From Rhodobacteraceae bacterium UBA6273 (GTDB taxonomy: Bacteria; Pseudomonadota; Alphaproteobacteria; Rhodobacterales; Rhodobacteraceae), in the NCBI GenBank assembly GCA_002440625.1, contig DJUV01000098.1:1-10188 (forward strand): a DNA stretch of 10,188 bases, written 5' to 3'. The stretch's first letter is position 1. Each line of letters begins with the position of its first letter. The notes under the pieces are model-generated. The model ran no database searches and was not told the origin of the DNA. It worked only from the letters and a program-made list of their open reading frames with translations. A program made the position numbers and the translations under genes. Shown here in pieces: positions 6,942-10,188 of this stretch.

Positions 6942-7377
6942 ACCGCCCGAGCGCGTCTTCGTCCTCGTCCTTCGCGGCGACCCATTCGGCACCGTCGGCG
7001 CCGATTTCCTTCTTCCAGAAGGGGGCGCGGGACTTGAGGTAGTCCATCAGGAACTCGGCCGCCGCAAACGCGGCCTTCCGGTGCCGCGCGGCGGTGGCGA
7101 CCATCATGATCGGCTCGCCGGGCTGAAGCGTGCCGTGGCGGTGGATCACGAGGACATCGGCCAGCGACCAGCGCCCGACGGCCTCCTCCGCCATGGCGGC
7201 GATGGCTTTTTCGGTCATGCCCGGATAGTGCTCGATCTCCATGCGGGAAAGCCCGCCGCGATCGTCGCGCACGACGCCAAGGAAGGTGACGACGGCCCCG
7301 ACTCCGGCACCGCCCAGACCGAAGCCCGCGCATTCCGCCCCGTAGTCGAAAGGCGCGGACTGGATGCGGACCCGCAT
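6937..7377 (-). CDS. moaE: Molybdopterin synthase large (catalytic) subunit
   Basis: MoaE, with thiocarboxylated MoaD, converts precursor Z (cyclic pyranopterin monophosphate) into molybdopterin. The 146-residue protein has the family signature MDYLKSRAPFWKKE (111-124). Lys115 and Lys122 stand seven residues apart, as do the catalytic lysines K119 and K126 of E. coli MoaE. ARHRKAAFAAAEF (97-109) is the conserved arginine-rich active-site segment, and VVTFLGVVRD (29-38) is the conserved N-terminal strand. The length is normal. The ATG follows the moaD stop by one base, with a GGGGG ribosome-binding sequence inside the moaD end. The stop codon lies inside the 6919-6941 hairpin. The acidic tail DEDEDALGRW adds a few residues beyond the core. 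Confidence 0.96.
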   Translation of the reverse strand: MRVRIQSAPFDYGAECAGFGLGGAGVGAVVTFLGVVRDDRGGLSRMEIEHYPGMTEKAIAAMAEEAVGRWSLADVLVIHRHGTLQPGEPIMMVATAARHRKAAFAAAEFLMDYLKSRAPFWKKEIGADGAEWVAAKDEDEDALGRW

Positions 7378-7378
7378 C

Positions 7379-7627
7379 TCAGCCCCCGGTCATTGGCGGG
7401 AAAAAGGCCACCTCGCGCACGCCTTTGAGCGGCGCGGCGAAGCTCGCCAGTTCCTGATCGAGCGCCACGCGCAAAGCCGAGACATCGGCGAAGGCCGCGG
7501 CATAGCGATCCTCCCGCGCCATCAGTTCGGCCACAAGATCGGCGACGGTGGCAGCCGAGGTTTCCAACCGCTCGCGCGGCAGGCCGATGCGCTCCCGCAC
7601 CCAGGCAAAGTAAAGAACGTCGATCAC
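7379..7627 (-). CDS. moaD: Molybdopterin synthase sulfur-carrier subunit
   Basis: MoaD is a ubiquitin-like sulfur carrier whose C-terminal Gly is activated and thiocarboxylated, then donates sulfur within the MoaE-MoaD complex. The 82-residue protein has the beta-grasp fold pattern (MIDVLYFAWVRE at the start) and ends in the required Gly81-Gly82, preceded by FFPPMT. The size matches the family. Its ATG overlaps the pgsA stop as ATGA, and moaE starts one base after its stop, so pgsA, moaD and moaE are very likely translated from one mRNA. Confidence 0.95.
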   Translation of the reverse strand: MIDVLYFAWVRERIGLPRERLETSAATVADLVAELMAREDRYAAAFADVSALRVALDQELASFAAPLKGVREVAFFPPMTGG

Positions 7628-8289
7628 TTCGCTTCCTTGAGGAAGGGCAGCGCCTTCCGGAAATAGTCCCAGCCTGTCCAGAAGGTGAGGATGGCAGCGA
7701 TCCAGATCAAGGTCAGCCCCACCATCGTCGCATAGGACGAACAGCCGCGCGGCCCGCAGGACCGGATCGGGTCGGCAAGGCCCTGGCTTACGAGATCGGC
7801 ATACTGGTCGGGCGTCAGCCCGCGCCGGGCGATGCCTTCGAGATGCTCAAGCCCGGTGCCGAGGAAAAGGACGGCAATGGCGACCATCTGCGCGGTCGTC
7901 TTCCACTTGGCAAGCTTCGTGACCTTGAGAAGCCCGGCCTTGGCGCCAAGGAATTCCCTGAGGCCCGAAACGAAGACCTCGCGGAAGAGGATGACGGTCG
8001 AGGGCAGGATCAGCCACGGGTTCATGCCGGAATAGCCGGTGATGACCATGATCGCGATCACCACCATGGCCTTGTCGGCGATGGGGTCGAGCATGGTGCC
8101 GAACTTCGATTCCTGCTTCCAGAGCCGGGCAAGGTAGCCGTCGAAGTAGTCGGTGATCGCCGCCGAGATGAAGAGCGTCAGCGCCAGCCAGTCGGCCCAG
8201 GGCCGGTGGAAATAGAGAAACATCACCGCCACGCCGGGCGCGGCGAGCAGTCTCATGACGGTCAGCGTATTCGGGATCGTCCACTTCAT
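7624..8289 (-). CDS. pgsA: CDP-diacylglycerol-glycerol-3-phosphate 3-phosphatidyltransferase
   Basis: PgsA makes phosphatidylglycerol phosphate from CDP-diacylglycerol and glycerol 3-phosphate in the inner membrane, the first committed step to phosphatidylglycerol. The 221-residue protein has the complete CDP-alcohol phosphotransferase motif D50-G51-x2-A54-R55-x8-G64-x3-D68-x3-D72, and several hydrophobic helices. The N-terminal TIPNTLTVMRLLAAP is typical of PgsA. A segment at about 150-186, with two cysteines (178 and 183), is less conserved and sits before the last helix. A promoter-like TTCCGA-N17-TAGGGT ends six bases before the ATG, so the transcript may be leaderless; an AGGG seven bases upstream could also serve as a ribosome-binding site. 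It leads the pgsA-moaD-moaE unit. Confidence 0.95.
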   Translation of the reverse strand: MKWTIPNTLTVMRLLAAPGVAVMFLYFHRPWADWLALTLFISAAITDYFDGYLARLWKQESKFGTMLDPIADKAMVVIAIMVITGYSGMNPWLILPSTVILFREVFVSGLREFLGAKAGLLKVTKLAKWKTTAQMVAIAVLFLGTGLEHLEGIARRGLTPDQYADLVSQGLADPIRSCGPRGCSSYATMVGLTLIWIAAILTFWTGWDYFRKALPFLKEAK

Positions 8290-8295
8290 GGCGGC

Positions 8296-8324
8296 ACCCT
8301 AGCGGGTGGCGGAACGCTTCGGAA
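8296..8324 (-). promoter_or_regulatory. Candidate promoter for pgsA-moaD-moaE, possibly leaderless
   Basis: On the minus strand TTCCGA (8319-8324) and TAGGGT (8296-8301) are 17 bases apart. Only six bases (8290-8295) separate the -10 hexamer from the pgsA ATG, so transcription would begin at or next to the first base of the start codon. The -10 match is moderate. It falls in the 58-base gap after the PLP-enzyme gene. Confidence 0.38.
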
Positions 8325-8347
8325 GGGGGTCCGGACTGTTCAGTGGG

Positions 8348-9460
8348 TTACTGCGTCTCAAGAAGCGCGCGGTCGAGCGCCGCCCACAGCTCCTCGACCG
8401 GTTCGCAGCCGACCGACAGGCGGACAAAGCCGGGGGCGACGGCATCGCCCCAGCGGTCGCGGCGTTCGGCGGAACTGTGCACCCCGCCGAGCGAGGTCGC
8501 GGGCCTGAGAAGCGGACAGGCCTCGATGAAGGCATCCGCCCTGTCGTTGTTTGCCAGCGTCAGGCCGATCAGGAACCCCGACCGGATCATCTGCTGCCGC
8601 GCGAGATTGTGCGCCGGGTCCGAGGGCAGGCCGGGAAAGCGCACCTGCCCAACCTTCGGATGCGCGGCAAGCCGTTCGGCGACAACCTCGGCCGACCGGC
8701 ACATGCGGTCGAAGCGCAGTTCCAGCGTCTCAAGGCTGCGGTGAAGAAGCCAGGCCTCGAACGGGCCGGGGATGGAGCCGGAGAGCCTGCGCCATTCGCG
8801 CATGGCGGTGACGAGCGCGCCATCGCGGCTGGCAACATGGCCGAGCAGCAGGTCGGAATGCCCGCCGGGCGCCTTGGTGTCCGAGGCGACGACGATGTCG
8901 ATGCCCAGATCGAGCGGGCGCTGGCCATAGGGCGTCATCGTGGTGTTGTCGGCGACGGTCATCCCGCCGGCGGCCCTGGCCGCTCCGGCGACGGCGGCAA
9001 GATCGCAGAGGTCGAGACCGGGGTTGGACGGGGTTTCGACGTAGACCATCCGGTAGCCGGCAAAGCCGCCTTCGGCGTAGCGGGCCGTAGGCCTGAGGTC
9101 GAAGGTGACGCCAAGCTTCTTCAGGTAGCTGTCGCAAAGGACGCGGGTGGCGTAATAGCCGTCGGACGGCAGCAGCACCCGGTCACCGGCCGCGAGGAAG
9201 GTAAGGAACGGCGCCGCGATGGCCGCCATGCCGGAGGGGAACAGCAACGCCTCCGCCGCTTCGAGATGACCAAGGAGCTTTTCCGCTGCTTCCCAGGTGG
9301 CATTCGCGGACCGGCCATAGCTCGGGTATCCCGTCGGGTCGCCCGGAACGTGGTACATCGTTGCCATCGTCAGCGGCAGGGCAATCGGATCGCCCTTTTC
9401 CAGCGTCCGCCCCCGCAGGTGGAGAAGATCGGCGGCGGAGGGCAGATTGTGGTCGGTCAT
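8348..9460 (-). CDS. Cystathionine gamma-synthase/lyase-family PLP enzyme (trans-sulfuration type)
   Basis: The 370-residue protein is a fold-type I, Cys/Met-metabolism PLP enzyme of the family that includes MetB, MetC and cystathionine gamma-lyase. Visible motifs are YGRSANATWE (48-57, the YxR phosphate-binding element), FPSGMAAI (74-81), VETPSNP (141-147), the PLP-ring Asp in VADNTT (169-174), and the Schiff-base lysine K196 in SDTKAPGGHSD (193-203). RLSVGCE (347-353) is near the C-terminus. The usual Tyr after the catalytic lysine (TKY) is replaced by Ala, and the protein is slightly short for the family (usually 380-400), so its exact substrate is open; MetB, MetC and lyase activities cannot be told apart here. 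A GGAGG ribosome-binding sequence lies nine bases before the ATG. It stands between the uvrC remnant and pgsA, and probably has its own promoter. Confidence 0.9.
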   Translation of the reverse strand: MTDHNLPSAADLLHLRGRTLEKGDPIALPLTMATMYHVPGDPTGYPSYGRSANATWEAAEKLLGHLEAAEALLFPSGMAAIAAPFLTFLAAGDRVLLPSDGYYATRVLCDSYLKKLGVTFDLRPTARYAEGGFAGYRMVYVETPSNPGLDLCDLAAVAGAARAAGGMTVADNTTMTPYGQRPLDLGIDIVVASDTKAPGGHSDLLLGHVASRDGALVTAMREWRRLSGSIPGPFEAWLLHRSLETLELRFDRMCRSAEVVAERLAAHPKVGQVRFPGLPSDPAHNLARQQMIRSGFLIGLTLANNDRADAFIEACPLLRPATSLGGVHSSAERRDRWGDAVAPGFVRLSVGCEPVEELWAALDRALLETQ

Positions 9461-9491
9461 GGGGTGGGTCCTCCAGTCGCGGGTCAGGGGC

Positions 9492-9519
9492 AGACTAGCC
9501 GGGGAAAGGCCAACCGCAA
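9492..9519 (-). promoter_or_regulatory. Candidate promoter for the PLP-enzyme gene
   Basis: On the minus strand TTGCGG (9514-9519) and TAGTCT (9492-9497) are 16 bases apart, just after the uvrC stop codon. Transcription would start near 9485, giving a leader of about 25 bases with the GGAGG ribosome-binding sequence. Moderate match; inference. Confidence 0.4.
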
Positions 9520-9526
9520 GGGGCCG

Positions 9527-9673
9527 CTATCCGCCCGCATGAAAGAAGTCATAGACCGTCTGCGCCATCGTCTCGGAAATCCCCTCGACCGCCTTCAGAT
9601 CCTCCAGCCCCGCCCGTGCCACCGCCTTGGCGGAGCCGAAGTGCTGGAGGAGCGCGCGTTTGCGGGCGGCGCG
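9527..9673 (-). pseudogene. uvrC: 3'-terminal remnant of uvrC (last 48 or so codons)
   Basis: UvrC is the dual-incision nuclease of nucleotide excision repair. This minus-strand stretch encodes only its C-terminal helix-hairpin-helix part: [17 protein letters not shown], then [15 protein letters not shown] and [15 protein letters not shown], and a TAG at 9527-9529. In intact UvrC these follow a PGIG or PGVG hairpin. Here the similarity stops at the first residue or two, and the frame runs into TGA at 9689-9691 with no start codon before an internal Met. The remaining 550-600 residues are absent from this side. The nucleotides, codon use and high GC match the rest of the chromosome, so this piece is native and the sequence to its right is foreign. 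Whether a complete uvrC exists elsewhere, or ends across the insertion, cannot be seen. Confidence 0.85.
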
Positions 9674-9677
9674 ACAA

Positions 9678-10188
9678 CTAGAAGAGGTTCAGTGAGCGCC
9701 GCAGCGTTGCAATCAGCTCTTTCTCGAAGCGATCAACTTCACCCGGGTCCCATATCACTGTCGTGCAGTGGTTGGTGTCGAAATGAGTCTTGGAGCTTTC
9801 AAACTTCGCGCGTTCGCAAAGATAGATCACCGGCTTCCCAAGACCTTCGGCATAGCCTGCTTCCCAGTAAGCGCCGGAATTGTCGTGCGTCAGGTCCGCT
9901 AGGACGAAGGCCGCATCGCGAATCTGCTGTCGCATGATGTTGTCGATGATCCCCGCGCGCGGGACATCGCGGAGATCGACAAGATCATGGCCCGTGCCGC
10001 GCTTTATTGCGGGCTTGATCGCTTCTTTGGCAAACTTGTCCAGATCGTCGTCACCGAATTTCATGGCAAGGAAACCATAGAGCCCGGCGAAGCTACCCTT
10101 CCGCTCCGCCTCAAAGTGGTCCCAGCCTTGAAGCGTCAGACCGTAGACGGGCACGCTCAATATACCACCACTTAGCGTAATCGCCACG
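9678..10188 (-). CDS. Nucleoside 2-deoxyribosyltransferase-like / TIR-like nucleotide-binding protein (C-terminal part; start beyond window)
   Basis: The frame is open to the window edge; a GTG at 10185-10187 is probably an internal codon, since no promoter or ribosome-binding site can be seen. Numbering from that GTG, residues 1-30 look like the end of another domain ([12 protein letters not shown]). A Rossmann-like domain then begins with YGFLAMKF (37-44), continues through [20 protein letters not shown] (80-99), [20 protein letters not shown] (103-122) with Glu109 in the position of the catalytic Glu of deoxyribosyltransferases and TIR-like NADases, and ends with THFDTNH (134-140) and a helix (152-168). 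Such proteins occur as accessory genes and in some defence systems; hydrolysis of NAD or a nucleotide is inference. GC is about 56% by hand count over 9721-10188, clearly below its neighbours. Its stop is only four bases from the uvrC remnant. Confidence 0.78.
   Translation of the reverse strand, partial: VAITLSGGILSVPVYGLTLQGWDHFEAERKGSFAGLYGFLAMKFGDDDLDKFAKEAIKPAIKRGTGHDLVDLRDVPRAGIIDNIMRQQIRDAAFVLADLTHDNSGAYWEAGYAEGLGKPVIYLCERAKFESSKTHFDTNHCTTVIWDPGEVDRFEKELIATLRRSLNLF

Noticed and set aside
9660..9690. Attachment site or target duplication at the uvrC junction
   Set aside because: Only one side is visible and I found no direct or inverted repeat or integrase in the window, so no att site can be called.
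8306..9937. Long plus-strand open frame (543 residues) opposite the PLP-enzyme gene
   Set aside because: It runs antisense through the PLP-enzyme gene, the uvrC remnant and the TIR-like gene, all with clear protein motifs; its own translation looks random and low-complexity.
10185..10187. GTG as the true start of the TIR-like gene
   Set aside because: The frame is open to the window edge, no upstream sequence can be judged, and the first 30 residues look like the end of a preceding domain, so a start beyond the window is more likely.
1..10188. tRNA, rRNA, CRISPR arrays, riboswitches or complete insertion sequences
   Set aside because: No cloverleaf, regular repeat-spacer pattern, conserved riboswitch core or transposase coding sequence was seen on reading the window; gaps between genes are all under about 120 bases.

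Overview
The window is high-GC bacterial chromosome that reads as an alphaproteobacterium of the Rhodobacteraceae type. This is inferred from protein style, a plant-type glutamate-cysteine ligase, and a gene order (gshA, rsmE, ubiA, ompA-like; moaE, moaD, pgsA, uvrC) that I recall from that family. Most of it is ordinary core-genome housekeeping. The last 0.5 kb is different.

Left part (1-2991, minus strand): a tightly packed transcription unit runs leftward. It holds rsmE (16S rRNA methyltransferase), a two-domain GNAT acetyltransferase, a small two-helix membrane protein, and gshA (glutathione synthesis, cut by the window start). The first three genes are joined by two 4-base ATGA stop/start overlaps. 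gshA follows after a 115-base gap with a weak promoter candidate.

Centre (3004-6912, plus strand): ubiA starts only 12 bases from rsmE on the opposite strand. It is followed by a 662-residue OmpA-family protein with three divergent tandem repeats, a small membrane-anchored coiled-coil protein, and a small secreted protein with two cysteines. UbiA makes the ubiquinone precursor. The OmpA-like and coiled-coil proteins probably belong to the cell envelope.

Right part (6937-9460, minus strand): moaE, moaD (molybdopterin synthase) and pgsA (phosphatidylglycerol synthesis) form an overlapping unit. Upstream of it is a divergent cystathionine gamma-synthase/lyase-family PLP enzyme. A perfect 10-bp hairpin at 6919-6941 separates this unit from the convergent secreted-protein gene.

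Right edge (9527-10188): only the last 48 or so codons of uvrC remain, in the position expected next to the pgsA region. They are joined abruptly at about 9671-9674 to a lower-GC gene encoding a nucleoside-deoxyribosyltransferase-like (TIR/Rossmann-like) protein whose start lies beyond the window. This looks like the edge of an accessory insertion that has cut the uvrC C-terminus. It is the most interesting part of the window and the best candidate for the border of a defence-type island. No RNA gene, CRISPR array, integrase or complete mobile element is visible.
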